Positions 17,439-26,810 of a stretch of DNA of 64,000 nucleotides are shown here, piece by piece; positions within the stretch are counted from its first letter, which is position 1, and every line of letters begins with the position of its first letter. The DNA is from JASGJS01 sp047601185 (GTDB taxonomy: Bacteria > Pseudomonadota > Gammaproteobacteria > JAURND01), in contig JASGJS010000001.1 of assembly GCA_047601185.1 (NCBI GenBank), forward strand, positions 310,001 through 374,000. Reading direction: 5' to 3'. The notes below the pieces were generated by a model. The model was not told the DNA's origin. It ran no database searches and was given only the letters and a program-made list of their open reading frames with translations. The translations under genes were made by a program, and so were the position numbers.

Positions 17439-17615
17439 AGGGCACCTGCTGATAGAAATCTAGAACATTTAGTATAGCAGATTAATTCAACTATTGCTCC
17501 TATATTGCCCTGTCAGGTTCTGGATTCTCGAAAGTTGACTTCACAACTCAATGCGATATGCTTTGATATACACCACCGATTCGGATGCGTCGCGACCCTT
17601 TTATCGCAACAGCTT

Positions 17616-19775
17616 TTAGCTATTAAGATGACTCAGCCACGTATAAAGCTCTGACAAACCATTGAGATGATAGCGCGCAAATAGATTAGAACGGCCCACA
17701 TGAATAGGGATATTATACTGCGGGAAGACACGATACATCTCCTCATCGGTGGTATTGTCACCGATGGTAATCAACACATCTTCAGGCCCCCAATGCAGAT
17801 TACGCAAAACATACTCAACAGCATAGCCCTTATTGGCACTGCGATGATGGACTTCTAAGGATTTTTTCCCCGGTAATACCGAGAAATGAGTGTTTTCGAG
17901 CAGATGTCCTAATGCCGTGAATAATTCTCGCGCGGCGTTAACATCTGCGCCTTTATAACTCCAAATCAGCGAATGTGGTTTATGTTCGATGTGAGCACTG
18001 GGAACATGCTGGCTATAATTTTCGATCAGTCGATTCACATCGGATTCTACCGCCAAAAAATCATCCACACCGACTTGTGCTTGCCATTTCTTAGGCGCAT
18101 GATTCAATCGAATCATGGCACCATGTTCAGCCACTAAATTCAGGGGTAATTTGGTTAAGTGATTGGGAAAAACCGAAGGAGATTTGTCTGAGATTAGAGT
18201 TAACTCAATCGGGTAAATTCTCAACAATTCAGAAAATAATTTTTCGCAATCTCTCAAAAGTTTTTTATCTTTTTTGAGGAGATCATAATCTAAAAAAATA
18301 AAACTTCTTCGGGAATTTTCAATAATTTTGTAAAGTTTTTCTTGAATTTTTGTCTTGAATAATACCGAGTGCGCATGACTCAGACGCACCGCTTCTTTCC
18401 AACTTTCCATAAAAGAACGCATCCACACCAAATTATCAAATTGAATAATCCGTTTCCGCAATTTTTCCATTCGATTTTTGCGTTCTTCTGGTGGCATGGT
18501 GACCGCTTGATAAATGGCTTGCACTACACTGTCGATATCATAAGGATTGACTAAAATCGCCTCACCCATTTCTGCTGCTGCACCCGCCATTTCACTCAAT
18601 ATTACGATGCCATCTTTATCACTGCGTGCGGCAACATATTCTTTGCAAACTAGGTTTAAGCCATCACGCAAGGGGGTCACTAGCGCAATATGCGCCAGCT
18701 TATAAAAACGGATGATATCTTCAGGAGGAAAAGAACGATACAGATAATGTATTGGTGTATAAGTCGGTGAACCAAATTCACCATTAATTTCTCCTACCAA
18801 ACGCTCTACTTGCGCACGAATTTTTTTGTAACTGCTTAGATCAATGCGCGATGGCACACAAATTTGAATTAAGGTGACCTTTCCCACAAATTCTGGATGT
18901 TTTTTAAGAAACTGCTTGAAAGCAAATAACCGTTCAGGAATGCCTTTGGTATAGTCTAATCGATCGATGCCTAACATAACAATTTGATCATTTAATTTTG
19001 TCATTAACTTCGAAGAAGAAGCTTTATGATTCGGCTCTTTCTGTTGCTGAATCATTCTGACATCAACACCCAAAGGTTCCGCAATTAAGCGGATACGGCG
19101 ATGACGATAGTGAATTTCATTTAAATAAGATGAGCAGCCTAATAGTCGAGTCACACTGACTAAAAAATGGCGCAAATAATCATAAGTATGAAACCCAATA
19201 ATATCAGCTCCCAGCAAGCCTTTTAAAACTTCTATACGCGAACGCATGATACAAAAGACTTCGGATGAGGGAAAAGGAATGTGATGAAAATAAGCAATGG
19301 ACAAATTCGGCATCGCTTCACGCAATAAACCGGGTAATAGCATCAGTTGATAATCATGGACCCAAACTTGATCGGTCGGCTTAATGTTCGCCAATACAGT
19401 TTCTGCAAATTTTTGATTGACAGCCTGATAAGCTTGCCAACTCTCCGACTTAAATTGCGCAGTTTCTGGAAAATAGTGGAATAATGGCCAAATGGTAGAA
19501 TTGCATGCGCCGTTGTAATACGCTTCATATTCCGCTTCACTTAAATCGACTGAAATCAACCGCTGTTCAGTTAATTGTGCTTTTAAGTTTGAATAGCCTG
19601 GATCAGAAGGGAAAACGCCGCTGTGGCCGATCCACAGGGCTTTACTGCCTTGATGAATTTCACCTAGCCCTGCGACTAATCCTCCTGAGCTTTGCTTAAT
19701 TAAGAGCTTGCCCGCAGGCGTTTTACTCACTGTAATCGGCAGACGATTTGACACAATAACCATGCGTGAATTCAT
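17616..19775 (-). CDS. otsA: Fused trehalose-6-phosphate synthase / phosphatase with altered phosphatase motifs
   Basis: Residues 1-465 form a GT20 synthase (UDP-glucose plus glucose-6-phosphate to trehalose-6-phosphate): VSNRLPITV, VHDYQLMLLPG, HIPFPSSEVF, GIDRLDYTKGIPERL and TPLRDGLNLVCKEY are intact. Residues about 490-719 are an OtsB-type HAD domain. There the usual DYDGTL motif reads DYDLLK (Asp496, Asp498 kept, Gly-Thr lost) and the ISGR motif reads ISDK, while the late GDNTTDEEM (672-680) is kept. Phosphatase activity is therefore doubtful. A GH15 gene is divergent across a 451-base gap holding a family C repeat. Confidence 0.92.
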   Translation of the reverse strand: MNSRMVIVSNRLPITVSKTPAGKLLIKQSSGGLVAGLGEIHQGSKALWIGHSGVFPSDPGYSNLKAQLTEQRLISVDLSEAEYEAYYNGACNSTIWPLFHYFPETAQFKSESWQAYQAVNQKFAETVLANIKPTDQVWVHDYQLMLLPGLLREAMPNLSIAYFHHIPFPSSEVFCIMRSRIEVLKGLLGADIIGFHTYDYLRHFLVSVTRLLGCSSYLNEIHYRHRRIRLIAEPLGVDVRMIQQQKEPNHKASSSKLMTKLNDQIVMLGIDRLDYTKGIPERLFAFKQFLKKHPEFVGKVTLIQICVPSRIDLSSYKKIRAQVERLVGEINGEFGSPTYTPIHYLYRSFPPEDIIRFYKLAHIALVTPLRDGLNLVCKEYVAARSDKDGIVILSEMAGAAAEMGEAILVNPYDIDSVVQAIYQAVTMPPEERKNRMEKLRKRIIQFDNLVWMRSFMESWKEAVRLSHAHSVLFKTKIQEKLYKIIENSRRSFIFLDYDLLKKDKKLLRDCEKLFSELLRIYPIELTLISDKSPSVFPNHLTKLPLNLVAEHGAMIRLNHAPKKWQAQVGVDDFLAVESDVNRLIENYSQHVPSAHIEHKPHSLIWSYKGADVNAARELFTALGHLLENTHFSVLPGKKSLEVHHRSANKGYAVEYVLRNLHWGPEDVLITIGDNTTDEEMYRVFPQYNIPIHVGRSNLFARYHLNGLSELYTWLSHLNS

Positions 19776-19894
19776 TTCTCTTTATCCGTAGCAACCCCAA
19801 AATCCCAAGAACCTCTTCTAAACCCTTATCAAAAATATAGTGAACTTTACCCATTAAATCCAGTTGGGAGTGGTCAGAATTGGGTAGTCAGCCG

Positions 19895-20057
19895 CTACCT
19901 CGACGTCCCGCCTACTTGTTAGCGGGATCTCATGGGAGTACTACTTAAGTTAAACGTAGTCCTTGTGGTCAAGCTTTTTATGAACTCGTAAATATAAATA
20001 ATACTGATTGCCACTTCCATGAGATCCCGCTAACAAGTAGGCGGGACGTCGAGGTAG
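19895..20057. repeat. Family C inverted-repeat element, full copy
   Basis: A 163-bp element with arms of about 45 bp: CTACCTCGACGTCCCGCCTA to GGGATCTCATGG on the left and the reverse complement (CCATGAGATCCCGC to GACGTCGAGGTAG) on the right. The interior has no ORF. It sits in the 451-base gap between the divergent otsA-type and GH15 genes. Outside it, the gap holds only the promoter regions of those two genes; I see no further gene. Confidence 0.85.
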
Positions 20058-20226
20058 AAAGCCTGTGCAAATTGTCAAGATTAGCATCTTTAAGTTTCAT
20101 CGATAGAATTAAAAAGCGCATGTTGAAGTCCATATACTGAATGTTTACAAAAACTGGTCTATAAATTAAACAGGGAATGTGTTTTTCTCTCGCGGTTGAA
20201 CGTGGGCGAATTCAGGGAAAAATTCT

Positions 20227-22062
20227 ATGAAATTTAAATCATCCAAGAAAGCCCCAATCATTGACGATTATGGTTATATTGGAGACTGTCACTCTTCAGC
20301 GTTGGTTTCCAAATATGGGTCCATTGATTGGTGCTGCATGCCGAGAATTGATGCTTCCCCGTGTTTTGCCCGCCTATTAGACTGGGATGGCGGGGGGTTT
20401 TGCCAAATATTCCCTAAATATCGCTGTCATATTACCCGCAATTATGTGCCAGGCACGATGATTCTTGAGACCCATTTTTGTAGTCTTAAGTCCAATGCCA
20501 AAGTCAAACTCCTCGATTTTTTCCCGATGCGCTCAGGCGGTAAGCATCATCCCTACCAACAGATTATCCGAATTGTCGAGGGTGTTCGCGGTAAAATGCG
20601 CTTAAAAGCGATAGTCGCGCCCAGTTTCGATTATGGCGCAATCAAACCTTGGATCAGTGTTTATAAACGGACTGCCTATATTGCGATTGGCGGCAGCGAG
20701 GGGTTATTAATTTCTGGAAATATCCCGCTCAGCTTGCAGGAGCTCAATCATTTGGAAGCTTCATTTTCGATTGAAGCAGACCAACGCCTGTATTTGTCGA
20801 TTGTCTATCAAAAACCCGAACAACTCGAAGAAGCTTTAATGGAAGTCCCGTCCATTGAAGAGTTGGACTGGAGGCTCACTCAAACCGAAAACTGGTGGCA
20901 TGCATGGATGGCACAAGGCAAAGTCGCAGGTCCCTATGCCAATCTACTTGAACGATCTGCTTTAGTCTTAAAAGCGCTATCGAATGCACCCACCGGCGCG
21001 ATTGCCGCCGCTCCTACCACTTCATTACCTGAAGCCTTAAAAGGTAACCGTAATTGGGATTATCGCTTTAGCTGGATACGCGATGCCTATTTTTCCGTGC
21101 GCGCCTTGAGCGCGTTGGGTTTTATCAAGGAAGCGGATGGATTTCGCCGCTTTATTGAAAGAAGTAGTCACAGCAGCGCCGGTGGCTTGCAAACTTTGTT
21201 TGGCGTAGGAGGAGAAACACGACTCCATGAATTTATCATTCATGAGCTGAGAGGGTTTCGCAATAATGGCCCGGTTCGGATCGGCAATGCGGCTGTGAAT
21301 CAACTACAATTAGATATGTATGGAGAGCTGGTTGATCTTGCGTATAACCGCCATCAATCTGGGGCATCTCCCAGCGAGGATGATTGGTCATTTTTAGTCC
21401 AAATCATCAACAACGTCCTCACAGCTTGGCAAAAACCTGATTGTGGAATTTGGGAAATGCGACATGAAAGCCGACATTTTGTGCACTCCAAAGTGATGTG
21501 CTGGTTGGCGTTGGATCGTGGCATTAAATTGGCAGAGGCTTTAAATAAAACAGTGCCTTTAACTGAATGGGAAGAAACGCGCGAAGCAATTCGTTCCGCT
21601 GTAGAAAAAAAAGGGTTCGATATGGAAAGAGGGGTCTTTATTCAGGCTTTTGATTATCCAATTATGGATGCTTCTTTACTTTTATTGCCCTTATTAGGAT
21701 TTGTTCATTTTAAAGATGAAAGGATGATGAGAACCGTAGATGCGATTTATGAAGATTTAAACGAGAACGGTTTGATACGTCGCTATCCGGTAGGAACAGA
21801 TGGATTAGAAGGTCAAGAAGGCGTATTTATCGCCTGCTCTTTTTGGCTAACAATTTGTTACGCTTTACAAAATAGAATGGAAATGGCCCATAAAGTTTTT
21901 CAGCAGGCGATCGCCACGGCAAATGAATTAGACTTATTTTCTGAAGAGTATGATCCACAACGCAAAATGATGTTAGGCAATTTTCCGCAAGGGTTAACCC
22001 ACCTTTCGCTCATTGCTGCAGGCGTGGTGCTTCATCAAATCGAACAAACGACGCATGGATAA
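20227..22062 (+). CDS. GH15-family glycoside hydrolase (glucoamylase or trehalase type)
   Basis: The 611-residue cytoplasmic protein has an N-terminal beta-sandwich starting IDDYGYIGDCHSSALVSKYG (the GH15 start, DYxxIGDCxxxALV) and a C-terminal alpha/alpha barrel with NRNWDYRFSWIRDAYFSVRA and SEEYDPQRKMMLGNFPQGLTH. The conserved acids around EEYDP and the WIRD segment fit catalysis. Some bacterial GH15 proteins next to trehalose genes are trehalases; here otsA is divergent, so trehalose breakdown or glucan trimming are both possible. No signal peptide. MFS gene follows after 3 bases. Confidence 0.88.
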   Translation: MKFKSSKKAPIIDDYGYIGDCHSSALVSKYGSIDWCCMPRIDASPCFARLLDWDGGGFCQIFPKYRCHITRNYVPGTMILETHFCSLKSNAKVKLLDFFPMRSGGKHHPYQQIIRIVEGVRGKMRLKAIVAPSFDYGAIKPWISVYKRTAYIAIGGSEGLLISGNIPLSLQELNHLEASFSIEADQRLYLSIVYQKPEQLEEALMEVPSIEELDWRLTQTENWWHAWMAQGKVAGPYANLLERSALVLKALSNAPTGAIAAAPTTSLPEALKGNRNWDYRFSWIRDAYFSVRALSALGFIKEADGFRRFIERSSHSSAGGLQTLFGVGGETRLHEFIIHELRGFRNNGPVRIGNAAVNQLQLDMYGELVDLAYNRHQSGASPSEDDWSFLVQIINNVLTAWQKPDCGIWEMRHESRHFVHSKVMCWLALDRGIKLAEALNKTVPLTEWEETREAIRSAVEKKGFDMERGVFIQAFDYPIMDASLLLLPLLGFVHFKDERMMRTVDAIYEDLNENGLIRRYPVGTDGLEGQEGVFIACSFWLTICYALQNRMEMAHKVFQQAIATANELDLFSEEYDPQRKMMLGNFPQGLTHLSLIAAGVVLHQIEQTTHG

Positions 22063-22065
22063 CTT

Positions 22066-23274
22066 ATGTCATCAGTGATTAAAAGTTGGGAAGCAATGCA
22101 AGTGAAGCCATTACGGTGGCTCGCTATTAATGCTATCTTTGCCAATTTTAGCAATGGTCTGATGTATATTACGATGACTTGGATATTGCTGAGCCAAAAA
22201 AATTCTATCAGTGCTTTGGCTATTTTGATGATTTGTTTTTGGGCACCCACCGTATTTTTAGGCCCACTGTGCGGCGTCATTGCGGATCGTTATTCGCGTC
22301 GATTGCTGTTAATTATCAGCAACACAACACGGGGCCTGGTATTACTCTTGGTCGCGCTTTTTCTACATCGTGATATGGTACCGATGGAAGTTTATGGACT
22401 AGCGATTGCATTGAGCTTATTCGGCAATCTCTATGGTCCTGCTTCTTTTGCTTATATTTTAGAGATTGTGCCTAAACCGCAAATGTTTAATGCCAATGCC
22501 ATCATGGCAACCGCTTATGAAATTGGCAATATTGTCGGTATGGGCAGTGCCGGGTTACTGATTGCTCTACATTCTGCGCGCGTACCGATGGCGCTCAGCG
22601 GCTTGTTGTTTATGGCTGCAACGTTATGTTTATTGAAAATTCATCGCCACCATACCACACCGCCGACGCCTAGAGTTCATCGCGATGTCTTAAAAGAACT
22701 GTATGCAGGATTAACCTACTTAGTTGATCAAAAAGATTTACGTATTTTGTATACCGCACAATTATTATTAATGGTAAATTTCTTAACAGCACCAATTTTA
22801 TTAGCGCCGTTTGCTAAAAATTTATTGCATGCATCCCCTCAAGAATTTGGGTTATTACAGATTTGTCTTTCCATTGGAATTGTCTTAGGCGGGCTCGTTT
22901 CGCCTTTTCTAGTAGAATTATGGGAATTAAAGAATATCGTTCTAATTAAAGTCTGTGCCATTACCTTACTCTTTATTTTATTTTCCCTCACCACCCATCT
23001 CGTGGTTGCGAACATTATCTATTTTTTATTAGGGCTCACCTTAGCCGCTTGGACCCTCATTATCACCAAAGCCCAACTGCATACCGATCTTAATTATTTA
23101 GCCCGCTCTCAAGCAGCCTTCAATAGCCTGGCGGCTGTGGTTATCCTATTGATTTATCTATTGCTCAATTTAGGGGGAGACCACATTTCATTACGGGCTT
23201 TATATGGGATGGAAGCCATCTTTTCTTTGGGCGCTTTTTACTTGTTGTGGCGCTATCGAACGGTGTTGATGTAA
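22066..23274 (+). CDS. MFS transporter (MFS_3/enterobactin-exporter-like)
   Basis: The 402-residue protein has 12 predicted membrane helices. The loop-2 motif GVIADRYSRRLLLIISN after helix 2 is the MFS signature. It begins three bases after the GH15 stop, so the two are coupled; export or import of a sugar-linked compound is inference. The C-terminus ends normally. Confidence 0.88.
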   Translation: MSSVIKSWEAMQVKPLRWLAINAIFANFSNGLMYITMTWILLSQKNSISALAILMICFWAPTVFLGPLCGVIADRYSRRLLLIISNTTRGLVLLLVALFLHRDMVPMEVYGLAIALSLFGNLYGPASFAYILEIVPKPQMFNANAIMATAYEIGNIVGMGSAGLLIALHSARVPMALSGLLFMAATLCLLKIHRHHTTPPTPRVHRDVLKELYAGLTYLVDQKDLRILYTAQLLLMVNFLTAPILLAPFAKNLLHASPQEFGLLQICLSIGIVLGGLVSPFLVELWELKNIVLIKVCAITLLFILFSLTTHLVVANIIYFLLGLTLAAWTLIITKAQLHTDLNYLARSQAAFNSLAAVVILLIYLLLNLGGDHISLRALYGMEAIFSLGAFYLLWRYRTVLM

Positions 23275-23275
23275 A

Positions 23276-23291
23276 AAAGAACCGGTTCTTT
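23276..23291. terminator. Perfect 16-bp palindrome after the MFS gene
   Basis: AAAGAACCGGTTCTTT begins two bases after the MFS stop and is followed by GTCTTTTG. It may be a weak terminator of the GH15-MFS unit or an operator for the promoter that starts at 23300. The stem has only six pairs if a CCGG loop forms, so either role is tentative. Confidence 0.4.
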
Positions 23292-23299
23292 GTCTTTTG

Positions 23300-23328
23300 T
23301 TGACAAGCTGGCCAAGTCACACTATATT
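23300..23328 (+). promoter_or_regulatory. Sigma-70 promoter for the small gene at 23396
   Basis: TTGACA at 23300-23305, a 17-base spacer and TATATT at 23323-23328. The -35 is consensus and the -10 matches 5 of 6. It would give a leader of about 60 bases before the GAGGT ribosome site of the next gene. Confidence 0.75.
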
Positions 23329-23395
23329 GAGCTCGCTTTTATTACTCAGTCAAATACACGCTTATTTACAGAAATTTTGTAGTGAGGTAACCATT

Positions 23396-23677
23396 ATGAG
23401 TGGAAAAGAACATAGTCTTGAATTAACCGATATGAAAATTCTTGCAGAAAGGAAAAAAGCGCAGGAAAAAAGAAAAAAAGAGCGAGAACAAATAGAAGAA
23501 AGAAACAAGTCGCTTTGGCAGGAATTAGCTAAATATAATTTTAACATTCCCCTAAGCTGGTCCTGGGGTAAGCAATATGATGCGGCCATGCTTTTACAGA
23601 GAGACAAAGAAGAAAGAACAGCTCTAAAACAAACAGTTGAATGTGCCACTCATAATGCTTTTACAAAGAAACCGTAG
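23396..23677 (+). CDS. Small charged protein of unknown function
   Basis: From the ATG at 23396 (MSGKEHSLEL) the product has 93 residues. It has a highly charged Lys/Glu helix (about residues 13-40, ending EREQIEERN) then a Trp-containing segment, and no membrane helix. The start is set by GAGGT 9 bases upstream; the frame is open 99 bases further back, but that stretch covers the promoter. It has its own strong promoter. I do not recognise the family. Confidence 0.7.
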   Translation: MSGKEHSLELTDMKILAERKKAQEKRKKEREQIEERNKSLWQELAKYNFNIPLSWSWGKQYDAAMLLQRDKEERTALKQTVECATHNAFTKKP

Positions 23678-23732
23678 GGATTAAAATATCCTGATATAAC
23701 TCTAGGACTTAACTTGATATTGCCTCTACCTC

Positions 23733-24767
23733 TTAGCTTAGAGCATGCTCAAACCCAAAGATATCGCTCAAATCTTTAGCCTCTAACAAACGTTCACTCC
23801 ACACTAGTAATTGCTCGTCATTTGCAGCTTCTAAGTGCTGCACGTAGGGCTGTGGCAACTCACCAAATCGACGCTGCAATAAACGGGCCAGGATGTTACG
23901 TTCGCCTTCTTGTCTGCCTTCTTGTCTGCCTTCTTGTCTGCCTTCTTGTCTCCCCTCTTGTCTGCCTTCCTGTCGGCCTCGCTCAATATGAATTTGTGCT
24001 AATGTAGCCATAACATTCACCCCCACTTCTTCAGGTAATTGCTCAATAATAAAGGATTGGAATTGGGCCTCGTCTAATATGGCCCCCTTTTTATAAATAT
24101 AATACAACAAACTGCGGATAAAGTCATCCCCACCCTGTATCTCAATCTCAGTAATAAGCGTCATAATATCTTTCAATATATGTAAAATATCCCGATCAGA
24201 GATATGTTTCATGACGATACCTAGCACCCCAGACCAGATATGTTGTCTTAAATCATGGTCGCTGATTTTAGTGAGATCAACCAGCTGGAAGGGTTTTAGG
24301 GCGTATTGTTCAATTAATTCAGGTGGCGCTTCAATGAGTGCTCTCAAATCTGTGGGATGTTTCCAAGCTTTCTCGCCATTGTAGTACACCAGCGTATAAA
24401 CTAATGGCACATTACCATAGGTTTTTAAATGTTGCTTCATGACACTGCACTCATAGTGCAATGCGCGCAATGGCATGTATTTGTATGGCGTAGAGCGATG
24501 TTCCAGTAAAGTGGCAATATACATATCCTGAGATCGATCTTTTAATTTAACGCGAAATAACATATCCGTAATCTGGCTATCTAGATTGGTGTCTACCAAT
24601 TTATCCTTACATACCTCCAGTGTATCCAAGTCAATTGAAGCCAATAACGAAGAGGGCAAGTGTTGTTTCAAAAAATCCTTGAGGATGCGTGGATCAGACA
24701 AGGCATTTGCGAATAGATTATCATGATCATTGCTCAACGAACGTCGAGACGACGGTAATTTTTTCAT
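23733..24767 (-). CDS. Rpn-family recombination-promoting nuclease (PD-(D/E)XK, transposase_31)
   Basis: The product (344 residues from the ATG at 24767) has the Rpn/COG5464 layout: SNDHDNLFANALSDPRILKDF near the start, then a nuclease core with DLDTLE, DMLFRVKL and YIATLLEHRS, and the LVYTLVYYNGEKAW strand. The C-terminus carries a run of RQEG repeats ending in RNILARLLQRRFG, the usual tail. An in-frame ATG at 24806 overlaps rlmJ; 24767 is preferred because it follows the rlmJ stop by one base. Rpn proteins are DNA endonucleases tied to recombination; some act in phage defence. Confidence 0.87.
   Translation of the reverse strand: MKKLPSSRRSLSNDHDNLFANALSDPRILKDFLKQHLPSSLLASIDLDTLEVCKDKLVDTNLDSQITDMLFRVKLKDRSQDMYIATLLEHRSTPYKYMPLRALHYECSVMKQHLKTYGNVPLVYTLVYYNGEKAWKHPTDLRALIEAPPELIEQYALKPFQLVDLTKISDHDLRQHIWSGVLGIVMKHISDRDILHILKDIMTLITEIEIQGGDDFIRSLLYYIYKKGAILDEAQFQSFIIEQLPEEVGVNVMATLAQIHIERGRQEGRQEGRQEGRQEGRQEGRQEGERNILARLLQRRFGELPQPYVQHLEAANDEQLLVWSERLLEAKDLSDIFGFEHALS
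23904..23975 (-). repeat. Six 12-bp tandem repeats in the Rpn gene
   Basis: Six consecutive 12-base units, four of them exactly GCCTTCTTGTCT on the + strand, encode the RQEG repeats near the C-terminus of the Rpn nuclease. Each unit is in frame, so copy-number change would alter length by four residues without breaking the protein. Confidence 0.9.
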
Positions 24768-24768
24768 G

Positions 24769-25704
24769 TTATTTAGAATCTTTTTTTCGAAATTTAATAA
24801 ATTCATCCGTGTGATTTTGAGTCGTATCCGACAGTTTTTGTACAGCAGCCTGAATACATTCTAACGCGTTAAGCTTAACAAATCTATACCGTCCTTTCAG
24901 TGCTGACGCTAGCCATTCTAAGTTCATCTTAATATTTTTAGCAAACTGCCAAGGCGGTCGAATCATCACCACCCCACAAGCAGAGAGTTTCTTCGAATCA
25001 ATAACAGGCATCCGCCATTCACAAATGAACATGTCATCAGCAATTTGCGCTTTTAATTGCCGATAAAATTTTTGAACATTTTTTTGATCTTTAATCGGAT
25101 ACCACACTAAAAATCTGCCGTTTTTCCAACGTGTTGTTGCTAATAAGAGCGATTCCAGCAGTTGATCCCATTCATCTTCACGTTCAAAAGGCGGGTCGAT
25201 CAAAACTAAACCCCGTCCAATATTTTTAGGTGGTAAAAAAGCTTTGAGCGCTTGATAGCCATCGAGTTGATGCACAGCCACTCGAGCATCTTGTTTAAAG
25301 CGGGTCTTGAGTTGTTCGGCGTCTTCAGGATGTAATTCCGTCAAAATCATTTTATCTTGCGGTCGCAACAGCGCGCGGACAATTTCAGGTGAACCCGGGT
25401 AAAAACGCTGTTCGGCATTCTGCTGCTGATTATAGGCCCGCACACTGTCAAGATAGCGTGAAATGGCAGGAGGAGCTGGCGATGCATTGTGAATATTCGA
25501 CCAAATTTGCGTGATGCCACGCTGTGCTTCAGTTGTTTTCAATGCAGATTCAGCGTATAAATCATAAGCCCCTACCCCTGCATGCGTATCCATATAACAA
25601 AAAGGTTGCGGTTTTTGCAGCAAATTTAAAACCACTTCCACTAATACGATATGTTTGAAGACGTCGGCAAAATTCCCGGCATGAAATAAATGTCGATAGT
25701 TCAT
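24769..25704 (-). CDS. rlmJ: 23S rRNA (adenine-2030-N6)-methyltransferase
   Basis: From the ATG at 25704 the protein has 311 residues, starting MNYRHLFHAGNFADVFKHIV, the RlmJ N-terminus. The SAM site (YMDTHAGVGAYDLY) and the catalytic ILTELHPED plus LVLIDPPFE (DPPF motif for N6-adenine methylation) are intact. The frame runs 19 residues further upstream, but the start at 25704 overlaps the ispA stop as ATGA, so it is the coupled start. Length is slightly above E. coli RlmJ. Confidence 0.94.
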   Translation of the reverse strand: MNYRHLFHAGNFADVFKHIVLVEVVLNLLQKPQPFCYMDTHAGVGAYDLYAESALKTTEAQRGITQIWSNIHNASPAPPAISRYLDSVRAYNQQQNAEQRFYPGSPEIVRALLRPQDKMILTELHPEDAEQLKTRFKQDARVAVHQLDGYQALKAFLPPKNIGRGLVLIDPPFEREDEWDQLLESLLLATTRWKNGRFLVWYPIKDQKNVQKFYRQLKAQIADDMFICEWRMPVIDSKKLSACGVVMIRPPWQFAKNIKMNLEWLASALKGRYRFVKLNALECIQAAVQKLSDTTQNHTDEFIKFRKKDSK

Positions 25705-26564
25705 AGAGGTGGCAGAATCACTTTTGTGAGCGACCACAATGGATTGGTTTGATTCACCCACCCGGATAAAGCTTCTAACGCTTGGATACGTAATGCAGCA
25801 ACTTTGGCTTTTGCCACTGCAATGCCTTCTCGATAGGGGTAGGTCATTTTGGCTTGTTTCAAATCACTGCCAGGGTATTTTCCTAAGGTGCTGAGGTCAC
25901 CTTCAATATCTAAAATATCATCTTGGATTTGAAACGCTAACCCTAAGGCGTGTCCATAAGTGGTCGCTTGTTGTAGCAAGGTTTTATCAGTTGTTTGACT
26001 TGCCAAAACTCCTAATTGAATGCTGGCGGAAATCAGAGCGCCTGTTTTTAACTGGTAAACTTTTTCTAAATCCGCTGTTGGAGAGGATTCTAAATCTAAC
26101 GCCTGTCCTCCTACCATACCTTTTACACCACTGGCTTGCGTTAATATTTGTAGCATCCTTAAACATTGTTCTGCAGACAAAGAAGCATTCGCTAATGTTT
26201 CAAACGCCAGAGCTTGTAAAGCATCACCGACTAGAATGGCGGTTGCCTCGTCAAAAGCCTTGTGACAAGTGGGCTGTCCGCGCCGCAGATCATCATCATC
26301 CATCGCGGGCAAATCATCATGGACTAAAGAATAGGCATGAATCAATTCCACAGCCGCAGCGGGTGCATCTAAAACAGCGGGCTCAGCCCCAACTGATTCC
26401 CCAACCAGATAAACCAATAAAGGTCGCAACCGCTTTCCGCCGGATAACACGGCATAGCGCATCGCTGTTTGCAAGCGTTGAGGAAGATGCGCATTCGGGG
26501 ATAAAAGCTGGTCCAGAATGCTATTCACACGTTGCTGGTAAGCGTTAAAATATGCCCACGACAT
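25701..26564 (-). CDS. ispA: Farnesyl diphosphate synthase
   Basis: A 287-residue polyprenyl synthase that condenses IPP with DMAPP and GPP. The first Asp-rich motif DDLPAMD is at residues 83-89, followed by DDDDLRRGQPTCH; the second, FQIQDDILDIEGD, is near residue 215. The short region before the first Asp motif (HAYSLVHDD) is the bacterial type that stops at C15. It lies 3 bases after xseB, the standard xseB-ispA order; the usual dxs does not follow here, and rlmJ does. Confidence 0.94.
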   Translation of the reverse strand: MSWAYFNAYQQRVNSILDQLLSPNAHLPQRLQTAMRYAVLSGGKRLRPLLVYLVGESVGAEPAVLDAPAAAVELIHAYSLVHDDLPAMDDDDLRRGQPTCHKAFDEATAILVGDALQALAFETLANASLSAEQCLRMLQILTQASGVKGMVGGQALDLESSPTADLEKVYQLKTGALISASIQLGVLASQTTDKTLLQQATTYGHALGLAFQIQDDILDIEGDLSTLGKYPGSDLKQAKMTYPYREGIAVAKAKVAALRIQALEALSGWVNQTNPLWSLTKVILPPL

Positions 26565-26567
26565 AAC

Positions 26568-26810
26568 CTATTCCTCTTGCGCAGCGACAAAATCTGTTAA
26601 CGGTGCATTTTGCTCCTGCCCTAATAAAATTTGAACTTTTTGTTCAGCGGAATTGAGTGCTTCTTGGCATTCGCGAATTAAACCAATGCCTCTTTCAAAA
26701 TCTCGTAATGATTGCTCAAGACTGATGCCGCCTTTTTCAATCGTTTCAACCAATTTATTCAGTTCGTTCAGTTTTGTTTCAAAATTAAAAGTAGGTTCAG
26801 GATTTTTCAT
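26568..26810 (-). CDS. xseB: Exodeoxyribonuclease VII small subunit
   Basis: The 80-residue helical subunit binds XseA. The motif FETKLNELNKLVETIEKGGISLEQSLRDFERGIGLIRECQ is the whole-family signature (given here as positions 10-49 of the protein). It overlaps the upstream diiron gene by 14 bases and precedes ispA. Confidence 0.93.
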   Translation of the reverse strand: MKNPEPTFNFETKLNELNKLVETIEKGGISLEQSLRDFERGIGLIRECQEALNSAEQKVQILLGQEQNAPLTDFVAAQEE

